Of a stretch of 60,145 nt of DNA, positions 1 through 8,725 are shown one piece after another. Position 1 is the stretch's first letter. Each line of letters opens with the position of its first letter. A program made the translations under genes and the position numbers. The notes under the pieces were generated by a model. That model was not told the DNA's origin. It saw only the letters and a list, made by a program, of their open reading frames with translations, and searched no databases. The DNA is from Paraburkholderia sp. (GTDB taxonomy: Bacteria; Pseudomonadota; Gammaproteobacteria; Burkholderiales; Burkholderiaceae). The DNA lies in assembly GCF_026225065.1 (NCBI RefSeq), contig NZ_JAMFSB010000082.1, positions 1 to 60,145 on the forward strand, read 5' to 3'.

Positions 1-483
1 ATACAGCTTGCCGTTGCCCGCCGCCGCGACGATGCCGTCGTGAAACGCCACGTTCGCGCGCACATAGGCGTCGTGATCCTGCGCGTCGAGCGCGCTGCGC
101 ATGGCGTCGATCTGCGTACGAAGACCGGCCAGTTGCGCTGCGTCGATGCTCGATGCCAGCATCCAGCACGCCGCCTCTTCGAGCACGGCCCGCACGGCAT
201 AAATCTCGTCAGCTTCCGCCAGTGACACCACCCGCACGAACACGCCGCGATTCTTTTCCGTCGTGACGAGCCCGGCCTGCTCGAGTGCACGGAACGCTTC
301 GCGCACCGGACCACGTGACACCTGCAGCCGAGCGGCCCAGTCGGCTTCGTTGAGCTTGGCGCCCGGCGCCAACACGCCTTCAATGATGTTGCGCTCGATC
401 TCGTCTCGAACCAGCGTCGTGAGCGAATGCCGGCGGACGACGTCAATCGGATCGGCTGCTGCTGTTTCCATATTTTCGGTCAT
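1..483 (-). CDS. GntR/FCD-family regulator, probably of phosphonate use (partial, 3' end outside window)
   Basis: The frame is open from an ATG at 483 to the window edge, giving 161 codons and lacking the C-terminus. Residues ~20-85 read as a GntR winged helix (VRDEIERNIIEGVLAPGAKL, then SRGPVREAFRALEQAGLV). The following helices (AVLEEAACWMLA, then FHDGIVAAAGNGKLY) match the start of an FCD effector domain. It is the last gene of a minus-strand run behind the 2-aminoethylphosphonate transporter genes, 78 bases after phnV. Burkholderia phosphonate loci are known to carry an FCD-type GntR regulator (PhnR), so control of this operon is inferred from position and family. The ligand cannot be read from the sequence. 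Confidence 0.82.
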   Translation of the reverse strand, partial: MTENMETAAADPIDVVRRHSLTTLVRDEIERNIIEGVLAPGAKLNEADWAARLQVSRGPVREAFRALEQAGLVTTEKNRGVFVRVVSLAEADEIYAVRAVLEEAACWMLASSIDAAQLAGLRTQIDAMRSALDAQDHDAYVRANVAFHDGIVAAAGNGKLY

Positions 484-561
484 TTCGACATTTTTTGCCA
501 CATCTACATGCGTCGAACGCCAACTTGACGTTCAACACGGGAAGTCACGGCAATCCGCGGG

Positions 562-1425
562 TCAGTCGACCCGGCGGCGCGGAACCCGTGCGGCGATCAG
601 CAGCAACGCAGCGAGTGAGACAAGCAGCAGAATCAGCGAGAGCGCCGAAGCCGGCAGGTAGTAGCCGCGCTCCACCTGGCCGACCACGACGATCGGCACC
701 GTCGCAAAGCCAGGCGGATACACGGTCAGCGTCGCGCCCAGTTCGCCGAGCGAAAGCGCGAAGCCGAGCGCAAGACTCGCGCGGATGGCCGGCACCAGTT
801 GCGGCAGGACGACCCGGCGCAGCACCATCGAAGGCGGCGCGCCAAGGCTGGCAGCCGCCTCGCGCAGGATGGTCAGTTCCGGGCGCAACGCGGCGGCGGC
901 GCACCGGTAGCAGAACGGCAGGACTAGCGCGAGCTGCACGAACACGACAATCGCCGCCGAGCTCGACAGATCGAGCGGACGCTTGTGATATGCAATCAGG
1001 ACCGCCAGCCCGAGCACCACGCTCGGCACACCGTTGGGCATCATCGCGATCGTATCGACGAACGCGCCGAGCCCACGGCGATCGCGCCCTTCGAGCGCCA
1101 GCGCCAGCCACAGCCCGAGGATGGTGCCCAGCACCGCCACCCCGAGGCCGATCTCGAGACTCGTGCTGAGCGCATCGAAATCGCTCGAACCGAGCCGCTC
1201 GAACCAGCGCATGCTGAAACCGTCGGGCAGGATCGTGCCGGACCAGTGAGCGGCCACGCTCGACAGCGCCACCACCACCACCGGCAATACAAACAGCCAG
1301 AAGCACAGCAACGCGGCGAACGCCATGAAGGCGCCGCCCGCGACGCGCGTGAGGAGGCTACGCTGCACCGGACGCGCACGCTTGTGCATGACCGGCAAGA
1401 CAGTGGGATCCAGTTCGACGGCCAT
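562..1425 (-). CDS. phnV: 2-aminoethylphosphonate ABC transporter permease PhnV
   Basis: This 287-aa inner-membrane permease starts with MAVELDPTVLP. Its first membrane helix lies near residues 30-55 (FAALLCFWLFVLPVVVVAL). The EAA cytoplasmic loop that contacts the ATPase lies about two-thirds along (EAAASLGAPPSMVLRRVVLP). The ATG overlaps the phnU stop as TAATG, so translation is probably coupled. Longer upstream frames exist, but only this start fits the phnU boundary and the family length. It should form the heterodimeric channel with PhnU, driven by PhnT and fed by PhnS. The specific substrate rests on the binding protein and the locus, because permeases of this type look alike. Confidence 0.85.
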   Translation of the reverse strand: MAVELDPTVLPVMHKRARPVQRSLLTRVAGGAFMAFAALLCFWLFVLPVVVVALSSVAAHWSGTILPDGFSMRWFERLGSSDFDALSTSLEIGLGVAVLGTILGLWLALALEGRDRRGLGAFVDTIAMMPNGVPSVVLGLAVLIAYHKRPLDLSSSAAIVVFVQLALVLPFCYRCAAAALRPELTILREAAASLGAPPSMVLRRVVLPQLVPAIRASLALGFALSLGELGATLTVYPPGFATVPIVVVGQVERGYYLPASALSLILLLVSLAALLLIAARVPRRRVD

Positions 1426-2351
1426 TACCGTGCTCCTCTTACCTTGCGGCGGTTGACCTGGCGGTACAACGCATACAGCGACAAGGACATCATCAGCATC
1501 ACCACCGCGCCGGCAGCGGCGGTCGGCAGATCCAGATCGACGGTCGCGGAACTGTAGATGGCGACCGGCAGCGTGATCAGATGCGCGCTGCCGAGCACCA
1601 GCAGAATGCCGAACTCGTTCAGCGTCAGCAGAAAGCACAGGATCGTGCCGGCCGCGATGCCCGGCCATGCGAGCGGCAGGATCACCTTGAACGCCACCAT
1701 CAAGCCATTCGCGCCGAGGCTGCGGGCGGCTTCGATCAGGCGCATGTCGAGGGTCGCGAACGAGGCGAGCGTCGGGCGCACCACGAACGGCGCGTAGAAC
1801 ACCACCTCCGCGAGAATCACGCCGCCCACGCCGAACAGGAAGTCGAGCGGCGGCGCCTGCAGGTGGAACAGCCGCTGCAGGCCGATGCTGACCGAGCCTT
1901 GCGAGCCGTACAGAAAGATCAGCGTGAAGGCGACAAGGAACGACGGAAAAGCGACGAACAGTTCAAGGAAACGCGTGACGAGCCGCGCGCCGGGAAACGG
2001 CTTGAAGAACAGCATCGATGCGAGCGCCACACCGAGCAGCGAAGCCAGACCGGCGCTTGCGAACAGGATCCACAGGGTCGTGCCGACCACGCCGCGCGTC
2101 TCGGGATTGCCGAAGAACGTCGCGTAGGCCTGAAAGCCGAAGCCCCCATGCGGGCCGGTCAGACTCAATAACACCAGCCGCACCAGCGGATAGATCACCA
2201 GCGGTCCCAGCACCACCACGGCGAGGAACAGCAAGTGCCATTGCGCCGCGCGTTCGCGGCGGCGCACCGCGGCCGCATGCGAAGCGAAGGTGGCGGCGCG
2301 TCGCGCGTCGCCGAGCGCGTCAGAACTATCAGGGGTTGATAAGGACGACAT
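1425..2351 (-). CDS. phnU: 2-aminoethylphosphonate ABC transporter permease PhnU
   Basis: This 308-aa permease starts MSSLSTPDSSDALG and overlaps the end of phnT by 23 bases. A cytosolic N-terminal tail of about 40 residues precedes the first helix (LLFLAVVVLGPLVIYPLVRL). Six or so membrane segments follow, with an EAA loop (EAARSLGANGLMVAFKVILP). Its stop codon shares bases with the phnV start. The frame stays open further upstream inside phnT, but that part has arginine/cysteine-rich composition typical of a shadow frame, so the start at 2351 is preferred. It is the partner of PhnV in the phosphonate importer. Confidence 0.85.
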   Translation of the reverse strand: MSSLSTPDSSDALGDARRAATFASHAAAVRRRERAAQWHLLFLAVVVLGPLVIYPLVRLVLLSLTGPHGGFGFQAYATFFGNPETRGVVGTTLWILFASAGLASLLGVALASMLFFKPFPGARLVTRFLELFVAFPSFLVAFTLIFLYGSQGSVSIGLQRLFHLQAPPLDFLFGVGGVILAEVVFYAPFVVRPTLASFATLDMRLIEAARSLGANGLMVAFKVILPLAWPGIAAGTILCFLLTLNEFGILLVLGSAHLITLPVAIYSSATVDLDLPTAAAGAVVMLMMSLSLYALYRQVNRRKVRGAR

Positions 2352-3435
2352 CGTCTGCCTCATAGCGCAAGGAGATACGCGCGCCCTTTTCGGGCGACAT
2401 GCCGTGGCCGCGCTGCATCGTGACGAGCACGGGTTCGTTGGGCATGGCATCGAGCACGACCGACACCGACAGCACCGCGCCATACCACTCGACCGAGCTG
2501 ATCACGCCGTGCAGGTGCCCTTCGCCGAGCGGCACGATCCGCAGCGCTTCGGGACGAAGACAGGCAACCCGCTCTCGTTCGTTGTAGCGCGAATCGCCGA
2601 GCGGAAACGCGACGTGCGGCGGCAGCAGATTGGCCGCGCCTAGATAACGCGCCACGAAGCCGTCGTTCGGTTGATCGTAGAGTTGCTGCGGCGTGCCGAG
2701 CTGCGCAATATGACCTTCGCGCATCAGCAGCGTGCGGTCGGACAACACCAGCGCGTCGTCCTGATCGTGCGTCACACACACGATCGTCAGATTCGGCAGG
2801 CGCTCATGCAGCGCCTTCAGTTCGGAGCGCACTGAGGCGCGCAGGTTGGCGTCGAGCGCGGAGAGCGGTTCGTCAAGCAGCAACACATCCGGCTCGATCA
2901 CGAGCGCACGCGCGAGCGCCACGCGCTGCTGCATGCCGCCCGACAATTGCGCCGGCATGACATGGCCGGCATCGCCCAGTTGCACCAGCTTGAGGACGTC
3001 CGCCACGCGGCGGGCGATCTCTTTGGACGACTCGCGGCGCGCGCGCAAGCCGAACGCCACGTTCTCGAACACCGACAAATGGGGAAACAGCGCGTAGCTC
3101 TGGAACAGCAGACCCAGATTGCGCTTGTGCGGGGGCACATGCGTGAGGTCGTGACCGGCCACCGTCAAGGTGCCTGCGAGACCATCCGCTTCGATGAATC
3201 CGGCGATGAAACGCAACAACGTCGTCTTGCCACAACCGCTGCGGCCGAGCACGGTCAGCAATTCGCCGCGCTCGATGTTCAGCGACAAGTCATCGAGCAC
3301 CGTGCGGGTACCGAAACGCACGGTCAGATGCTCGATCTGCACGCCGCCCGGCGTACCCAGTTGCGCCGCAGCGAGCGCCTCCGGTGAGGCGCCGAGCGCG
3401 CCAGGGGCAAGAGTTGCGGTATTCACCGGATTCAT
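2329..3435 (-). CDS. phnT: 2-aminoethylphosphonate ABC transporter ATP-binding protein PhnT
   Basis: This is a 368-aa ABC ATPase. The Walker A motif GRSGCGKTT, Q-loop FQSYALFPH, signature LSGGMQQRVALARAL, Walker B VLLLDEPLSALD and H-loop VTHDQ occur in order. The C-terminal ~110 residues form a TOBE-like regulatory domain (AACLRPEAL region, ending in DDVVLINP). The ATG at 3435 directly abuts a GGAGG, which is unusually close. An alternative GTG at 3471 would lie inside a stem-loop, so ATG is chosen with caution. The protein powers PhnU/PhnV import of a phosphonate from the periplasm. It belongs to the spermidine/iron-type CUT subclass, as does the known aminoethylphosphonate system. Confidence 0.87.
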   Translation of the reverse strand: MNPVNTATLAPGALGASPEALAAAQLGTPGGVQIEHLTVRFGTRTVLDDLSLNIERGELLTVLGRSGCGKTTLLRFIAGFIEADGLAGTLTVAGHDLTHVPPHKRNLGLLFQSYALFPHLSVFENVAFGLRARRESSKEIARRVADVLKLVQLGDAGHVMPAQLSGGMQQRVALARALVIEPDVLLLDEPLSALDANLRASVRSELKALHERLPNLTIVCVTHDQDDALVLSDRTLLMREGHIAQLGTPQQLYDQPNDGFVARYLGAANLLPPHVAFPLGDSRYNERERVACLRPEALRIVPLGEGHLHGVISSVEWYGAVLSVSVVLDAMPNEPVLVTMQRGHGMSPEKGARISLRYEADDVVLINP

Positions 3436-3450
3436 CCTCCAACTAAGGTA

Positions 3451-3471
3451 GTGCGGGTAAAGGCCCCGCAC
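3451..3471 (-). other. Intercistronic stem-loop between phnS and phnT
   Basis: A perfect 7-bp stem (GTGCGGG at 3451-3457, CCCGCAC at 3465-3471) closes a 7-base loop. It lies 68 bases after the phnS stop and 16 bases before the phnT ATG. No T-run follows it, so it is more likely an mRNA 3'-end stabiliser or partial attenuator than a full terminator. Such hairpins commonly let a binding protein be made in excess over its membrane partners. Confidence 0.55.
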
Positions 3472-3538
3472 GCCGGGCTGGCCGATTAGCTCGCCATCGA
3501 ACTAACCACCAGGCAGGCGACGAGGCGTGTTGCGAGAC

Positions 3539-4633
3539 TTACTGCGCCGGCTTGACGACTTCAACCTGCTTGCCGGAGTTGCCGATCACGTCGTTCTTCC
3601 AGCGTGCGGTCCAGTCAGCCTTCTTCGCCATCACCTGGTTCCAGTCCACCGGAATCAGCTTAACGCCGGCAATCGCCTGCTTCACCGCTTCGCCGTTCTT
3701 GCCGGACAGCGGCACGTCGGTGCGGCCCGGGATACCGAAGATATCCGGCACCTTGCCCTGCACGTCCTTCGACATCAGGTAGTCGATCAGTTTCTTGCCT
3801 TCAGCCTGGTTCGGGCCGCCCTTGATCAGACCGATCGCGTACGGCAACTGGAACGTCGTCGGCTTGCCGCCGGCCGCTGCTGCCAGGAAGATCGGCTTGA
3901 GCGAAAGGCCGCCATTGGCCTGGTCGTCCAGATCCATCTGCAGGTCGCCGTTGGAGAGCGAGATTTCGTTGCGCGAGAGCAGTACGTCGAGGTAGCCCGT
4001 GCCCTTAGTGTGGAATTTGGCGCTTTGTTCCAGCTTCTTCAGATAGTCGAACGCCTTGTCTTCACCCATCAGCGAAGTCGTGAGGATGATCACGGCCATG
4101 CCGTCGCCGGCGGTTGCCGGGTTCGAGTAAGCGATCTTGCCGCTGTATTCCGGCTGCAGCAGGTCGGCAAACGTCTTCGGCTGGGTCTTCACGACGTCCG
4201 GATTGATCGCGAACGAGAAGTAGTTGTTCACGAAGGTCGCCCACGTACCGTTGGGAGCCTTGGCGATGGCCGGCACGTTCTTGTAGTTGGCGCTCTGGTA
4301 AGCCTGCAGCAGACCAGCCTGATCCGCCTGCTGGATGAACGGCGGCAGCGTGATCAGCACGTCCGCCTTGGGCGAATCCTTTTCGATGGTCGCGCGGTTC
4401 ACCACTTCACCGCTACCGGCCGTGACGATGTTGACCTTGACGCCTTCCTGCTTTTCAAAGCCCGGCAGCACGTCCTTGAAGAGATTCTCGAGGCCGTCGG
4501 CCGTGTACAGCACCACTGAATCCGCGGCCTGGGCCGACAACGCCACGCCGCTGAATGCAGCAGCCACCAGGAGTGCCGGCAGGGTTTTGCGGACGATGCT
4601 GGCTGTCGCGCGAAGGTGATTGGTCTTTTTCAT
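3539..4633 (-). CDS. phnS: 2-aminoethylphosphonate ABC transporter periplasmic binding protein PhnS
   Basis: This 364-aa periplasmic solute-binding protein starts MKKTNHLRATASIV. It has a Sec signal (TLPALLVAAAFSGVALSAQA, cleavage before ADS). A GGAGAG ribosome site precedes the ATG. The mature N-terminus (SVVLYTADGLENLFKDVLP) and the segment TAGSGEVVNRATIEKDSPKA match the 2-aminoethylphosphonate binding proteins of Burkholderia and relatives; the fold is the iron/thiamine-type cluster of binding proteins. It is the first gene of the phn run and is separated from phnT by a hairpin, consistent with higher expression. Aminoethylphosphonate as the ligand is inferred from family resemblance. Confidence 0.88.
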   Translation of the reverse strand: MKKTNHLRATASIVRKTLPALLVAAAFSGVALSAQAADSVVLYTADGLENLFKDVLPGFEKQEGVKVNIVTAGSGEVVNRATIEKDSPKADVLITLPPFIQQADQAGLLQAYQSANYKNVPAIAKAPNGTWATFVNNYFSFAINPDVVKTQPKTFADLLQPEYSGKIAYSNPATAGDGMAVIILTTSLMGEDKAFDYLKKLEQSAKFHTKGTGYLDVLLSRNEISLSNGDLQMDLDDQANGGLSLKPIFLAAAAGGKPTTFQLPYAIGLIKGGPNQAEGKKLIDYLMSKDVQGKVPDIFGIPGRTDVPLSGKNGEAVKQAIAGVKLIPVDWNQVMAKKADWTARWKNDVIGNSGKQVEVVKPAQ

Positions 4634-5183
4634 GTCGCTCTCTCCGAAAGGCAAAAAACCAGACGGTCGGGATAACCCGATACCTGTTGTGATTTGACGG
4701 CGGTAGCGCCGCGCCGATTGCGTGTGCCCACAGCCGGTTGCCAGTTTCGTGCGATTGCAGATTGCTGACAACCTTGCTGCTTCTTTCCAGCCAGACTTAC
4801 AGCCAACCCGACACTCCGGCGCTGCCTGCCTTGCCTGAACGGGCACGGCAAGGATTGCAGGTTTGCATGACAGCGCCATGACCATTCTGTCGAATTCCAA
4901 CAAACGACACAATTCGCCAATAATATGCAAACAGAGATTGTTCAAAGCAGTGCGTTGATGAGCCCTGCTCAATCCATTCGACGATATCGCCGCACTATGT
5001 CAGCGGCACGGCAAACACCTGATTGCCGGCGCGACGAGCTCGTTCCAGACACTGCTGCAAATCGGCCGGCGCACGGGCACCATTGAGACGCAGGCGCGCG
5101 TTTTGCGTTTTAACGTCAGACGAAAGCGCGGCTCCCGGGTAAGTAGAACGCTGATGCCGCGCCTCGCGATCAAACAAACGATC
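4634..5183. other. 550-bp intergenic region upstream of phnS
   Basis: The region lies between the DeoR gene stop and phnS and should hold the phn promoter. I see a small inverted repeat, TCGGG-ATAA-CCCGA, at 4667-4680, about 35 bases before phnS, which could be a regulator site. A minus-strand open frame at 4995-5177 (60 codons, ending AGNQVFAVPLT) has gene-like composition at its end, but it has no clear ribosome site and I do not recognise it. It could be a decayed gene end. Confidence 0.5.
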
Positions 5184-5939
5184 TCACGCAATCAGCAATT
5201 CCGGCCCGCGCGTGGCAATAGCCTTGGCGAGCGTCCGATCCGGCGCGAGCTCGGTCACCAGATAACGGGTGCTTTCGAACCCGTTGATCCGCACCGGCGT
5301 GACGCGCCCGAACTTCGAATTGTCCGCCACGACCACCGCCAGGTTGGCGGCGGCAATCATCCGGCTACGCACTTCGGCGGCCATGCGCGTGTAGTCGGTC
5401 AGCCAGGCATCCGCGGAGATGCCGCCCGCGCCGACAAAGGCGAAGTCCGCGTGATATTGCGTCAGCTGATAAACCGTGTCGAGGCCGAAAGTGGCGTCCT
5501 CGTTCTCCGAAAGCTCGCCGCCCAGCAGCGTGACCCGGTTCTCGTTGCGGCGGCCGAGCAGCAGCGCGATACGCCAATCGTTCGTGTAAACGGTGAGCCG
5601 GTGGCGCCCCGTCAGCGCCCGCGCGACGGCCTGGGTGGTGCTGCCCGAATCGATGATGAGCGATGCGCCGTCCGGCACCAGATCGGCCGCGCGCTCGCCG
5701 ATCGCGCGCTTCGCGCTGGCGTTGGCCGCTTCGCGTACATCGAGATCGGGTTCGCGCCGGTCGCCCGACAGCGCGCCGCCGTGGGTGGTCACCACCAGGC
5801 CGCGAGCGGCCAGCGTATTCAGATCGCGGCGGATCGTTTCGCGCGACACATTCAGTTCGCGCACCAGCTCAGCCACCGACAGCGCGCCATTCTTGGTAAC
5901 TTGCGCGAGAATGTACTGATGACGTTGTTCTGCGAGCAT
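5184..5939 (-). CDS. DeoR/GlpR-family transcriptional regulator
   Basis: This 251-aa regulator starts at the family-typical MLAEQRHQYILAQV. Residues 5-60 form the DeoR helix-turn-helix (LSVAELVRELNVSRETIRRDLNTL) followed by the conserved RTHGG-like VVTTHGGAL. The C-terminal sensor domain has the sugar-phosphate isomerase-like core (GASLIIDSGSTTQAVARAL, then VTLLGGEL and FAFVGAGGI). Family members sense phosphorylated sugars or related metabolites. It is on the same strand as and upstream of the phn operon, but 550 bases away, so it may or may not control it. In-frame starts up to 6011 exist but add non-conserved residues. Confidence 0.85.
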   Translation of the reverse strand: MLAEQRHQYILAQVTKNGALSVAELVRELNVSRETIRRDLNTLAARGLVVTTHGGALSGDRREPDLDVREAANASAKRAIGERAADLVPDGASLIIDSGSTTQAVARALTGRHRLTVYTNDWRIALLLGRRNENRVTLLGGELSENEDATFGLDTVYQLTQYHADFAFVGAGGISADAWLTDYTRMAAEVRSRMIAAANLAVVVADNSKFGRVTPVRINGFESTRYLVTELAPDRTLAKAIATRGPELLIA

Positions 5940-6068
5940 CGATAGACGGCCGGCGAGCGGCCCACATAGGTTCAGGAGGCCGCGGTATTGTAGTACGCGA
6001 TGGCTCGGCATGCTCCCCTATTCCGGCGCTTCCCTGCTAACCTGACGTTCCAGGTAGCGCATCGTCCG

Positions 6069-7655
6069 ATGCGCACCGTGTCTTACGACCTACCCATGCC
6101 GCCATTGCTTCGCCGATCACTGCTGCTTTTCCATGCGCTGCGCTTCGGCGCACGCCTGATCTGGCTCGCAGCGCCGCGTGAGCACAAGCTTCACTGGATG
6201 ATTACGCTCGTGAAGCGGGTGCATGCAACCGAGGGCGGCCGCGACAGCCTGCACAGTTTGCTGCCCACGCTCGGGCCGCTCGCCAGCACGTTTATGCAGT
6301 CACTGGCTGAACGCCCGGAACTCGCCACCGGCACCCTGCACGATGCTTTCGATGCGATCGGCCGCATGGAAGCCCCATTGCCGCCGCACGAAGTCGAGCC
6401 AGCATTGGCCAGCGCACTCGGACGACCGCTCACCGGTCTCTTCACGCGCATCGATCTGCTGCCGGCCCGCAGCGGCTTCGCCGAACAGACCCACCTCGCC
6501 CGCCTTGCCGAGCCGGTGAACGGCCACCGCGATATCGCAATCAAGTTCGTGCGCGCAGCGCAGGTCGAGCAGATCGGCGACGAGTTGGCCCTTCTGCGCT
6601 GGGTGGCGCGCTGGCTGGAAAAGTTTTCTGGCGACGCGCGTCGCCTGCAGGTCCGCGCGCTCGCACAGTCCTTCACCGAGGACGTGCTGCGACGCTTCGA
6701 CCTGCGTGCCGAAGCCGCCAATCTGAGTCAGACTGGCCATCATTTCGATGGCGACAAGCGGCTTGTGGTGCCGGACGTGATCTGGGACCTGTGCACCGCG
6801 CAGACACTGGCGGTGCAGCATCTCGACACGGTGGCCGCGACCAATCTGCCCGGCCTGCTCCAGCATCGCATCAAGCTCGCGCCGCTCGCCACCCACATCG
6901 TTGAAGTCGTGACCGAGCAGGCATTCGAGCATGGCTTCTTTCACGCGACTTTCGATGCCGAGCATGTGCGTGTCAGCGTCGAACCCGAGACGCTCGGGCG
7001 GATCGTGCTGGCGCAGTTTGCGGTGATGTCGAGCCTGTCCTCGCACGAACGGGAATTCTTCGTGCATGGCGCCACAGCCATGTTCGAGCAGGACTACGGC
7101 CGCCTTGCCGAGCTGCATCGCGAGGCCGGCCACGTCGAATCGACGACGCGCACCGAAGTGTTGGAAGCCGAGCTGCGGCGTCGCAGCGAGGCGCATTTCG
7201 CGGCGGAACCCGAGGACCGCACGGCGGGTGCGCTGTTTCATCATCTGCTGCACGCGGTGCTGCCCTTTGAAGGCGGCACCGTCTCGCCCCGGCTAGCCAC
7301 CGCCCAGCGTTCGTTTCAACAGGCGGAAGCGCTGGCGCGCGCACTGCATCCCGGCGTCGACACGTGGAATGTCGCACGCACGGTGCTGGCCGGTATCGCG
7401 CAGCGCGACATCGACCATCGCGGCTGGATCAAGCGCATCGCGCAGGAAGTGCCGCATCTCGCTCACATGCTGCCGCGCTTGCCGCAGCTCGCGGTGCGCT
7501 ATCTGCAGCGTCAGCACGATGCGGCGGGATCCCGGCAGCATACGCAATTGCTGCGCGAGATCGGCGTTGAGTACCGGCGCACGAGGTTTTTGCTGTGGGC
7601 ATGCGCCGTGTGCGGAGGCCTGCTCGGTGCGGGAGCGGTATTGCTGACACGGTAA
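6069..7655 (+). CDS. UbiB/ABC1-like protein, degenerate (putative pseudokinase)
   Basis: This 528-aa protein can be laid along the UbiB/ABC1 atypical kinase family. LLPTLGPLASTFMQSLAERPEL corresponds to the LGP-KxGQ-LSxRxDL region. SGFAEQTHLARL corresponds to the A-loop, AIKFVRA (K159) to the conserved lysine, and VVPDVIWDLCTAQTLAVQHLD to the hinge. However, KxGQ reads TFMQ, the catalytic HADPHPGN reads HATFDAEH, and no DFG follows. A membrane anchor ends the protein (FLLWACAVCGGLLGAGAVLLT). It is therefore probably catalytically dead or strongly altered. Starts at 6000, 6069 and 6096 are all possible, and none has a strong ribosome site. The normal family role is support of ubiquinone synthesis; the role of this paralogue is unknown. 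Confidence 0.65.
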   Translation: MRTVSYDLPMPPLLRRSLLLFHALRFGARLIWLAAPREHKLHWMITLVKRVHATEGGRDSLHSLLPTLGPLASTFMQSLAERPELATGTLHDAFDAIGRMEAPLPPHEVEPALASALGRPLTGLFTRIDLLPARSGFAEQTHLARLAEPVNGHRDIAIKFVRAAQVEQIGDELALLRWVARWLEKFSGDARRLQVRALAQSFTEDVLRRFDLRAEAANLSQTGHHFDGDKRLVVPDVIWDLCTAQTLAVQHLDTVAATNLPGLLQHRIKLAPLATHIVEVVTEQAFEHGFFHATFDAEHVRVSVEPETLGRIVLAQFAVMSSLSSHEREFFVHGATAMFEQDYGRLAELHREAGHVESTTRTEVLEAELRRRSEAHFAAEPEDRTAGALFHHLLHAVLPFEGGTVSPRLATAQRSFQQAEALARALHPGVDTWNVARTVLAGIAQRDIDHRGWIKRIAQEVPHLAHMLPRLPQLAVRYLQRQHDAAGSRQHTQLLREIGVEYRRTRFLLWACAVCGGLLGAGAVLLTR

Positions 7656-7772
7656 GGCGCTGAGGCGGCAACGCGGGAGTGAGGCCCTCCTGCGTCGCGC
7701 GGAGTGCAGTCTCGAACAAGACACACCGTACGCGACGCGCAATACTGCGAGCCTTTTACGCCGCGGCTCTCG

Positions 7773-8660
7773 ATGTCCATGCTCGCTACCCTCATCGCTA
7801 CTGTCTTCGTCGTGCTCTGGTCAACCGGGTTTGTGGTTGCCCGCGCGATCACGCCGTTCGCCGATCCCAACCTGTTCCTGCTCGCCCGCTTTGGCGGCAC
7901 TGCCCTGCTGTTCGCGCTCGCCGCAATTGTCGCGCGCGCCGCTTGGCCGAAGGGGCGCGACCTCGGCAAGCATCTGCTCGCCGGCGCACTGCTGCAGGGA
8001 GTCTATCTCGGCGCCGGATACTGGGCCGTCGCGCAAGGTCTTAGCGCCGGCGTGATGGCCTTGCTCGGCGCACTGCAACCGCTACTGACCGCAGTCGTGG
8101 CCGTCCCGCTCTTCGGTGAGCGCCTGTCGCGGCGCGGCTGGGCAGGCATGGGGCTCGGACTTGCCGGCGTCGTACTTGTGCTGCAGCCCAAACTCACCGC
8201 GGCCGCGCCGCATGCGTCCCACATGCCGCACGGCCATGCACCGAGTTGGCTGGTGGTCGCCGTGTCAATTCTGGCGGTTGGGGCGATTACCGCGGGTACG
8301 CTGTTTCAGAAGACTTCGCTCGCACGGGCCGACATTCGCAGCGCCAGCGCCGTACAGAACTTTGGCGCCGCCGTCGTTGCGGCAATCCTCGCGCTGGCGC
8401 TCGGAGAGCATCGCTGGGTCGCCTCGCCCACCCTTTGGACGTCGCTTGCCTGGGGCATCGTGATGCTTTCCGGCGTCAGCGTGACGCTGCTCGTATGGAT
8501 GGTCCGGCGCGGCGACGCCGCGCGGGCCACCGCGCTAATGTATCTGGCGCCGCCTCTTGCGGCGATCGAAGGCTATATCGGCTTCGGAGAAACGCTGCTG
8601 ACGGTGCAGATCGCCGGGTTCGTGGTCGCGCTGCTGGGGGTGTTGCTGGCGCGTTCGTGA
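7773..8660 (+). CDS. EamA/DMT-superfamily exporter
   Basis: This 295-aa inner-membrane protein has about ten helices in two EamA repeats. The first repeat begins MSMLATLIATVFVVLWSTG, and the second begins after residue ~150 (WLVVAVSILAVGAITAGTLF). The motifs PLLTAVVAVPLFGERLS and PPLAAIEGYIGFGETL mark the ends of the two repeats, as in RhaT/YdcZ-like metabolite exporters. The loop between repeats carries a histidine-rich stretch (HASHMPHGHAP), which is unusual. Substrate is not predictable; the family exports amino acids and other small metabolites. The start at 7773 was chosen because it begins the first helix. Confidence 0.85.
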   Translation: MSMLATLIATVFVVLWSTGFVVARAITPFADPNLFLLARFGGTALLFALAAIVARAAWPKGRDLGKHLLAGALLQGVYLGAGYWAVAQGLSAGVMALLGALQPLLTAVVAVPLFGERLSRRGWAGMGLGLAGVVLVLQPKLTAAAPHASHMPHGHAPSWLVVAVSILAVGAITAGTLFQKTSLARADIRSASAVQNFGAAVVAAILALALGEHRWVASPTLWTSLAWGIVMLSGVSVTLLVWMVRRGDAARATALMYLAPPLAAIEGYIGFGETLLTVQIAGFVVALLGVLLARS

Positions 8661-8690
8661 TGTTGTCCCTGATGTTGTCCCTGATGCTGG
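8658..8690 (+). repeat. Tandem 12-bp repeat at a gene end
   Basis: TGATGTTGTCCC occurs twice in a row (8658-8669, 8670-8681), followed by a third partial copy (TGATGCTGG). The first copy includes the stop codon of the EamA gene. It lies between converging genes; slipped-strand duplication is the simplest explanation. Confidence 0.7.
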
Positions 8691-8725
8691 GCCGCGACTG
8701 CCGCCCATCGTCCTGGCCACACGCC

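Noticed and set aside
8658..8690. Tandem 12-bp repeat as a mobile-element scar
   Set aside because: Only about 2.7 units, no inverted ends or target duplication; replication slippage is enough.
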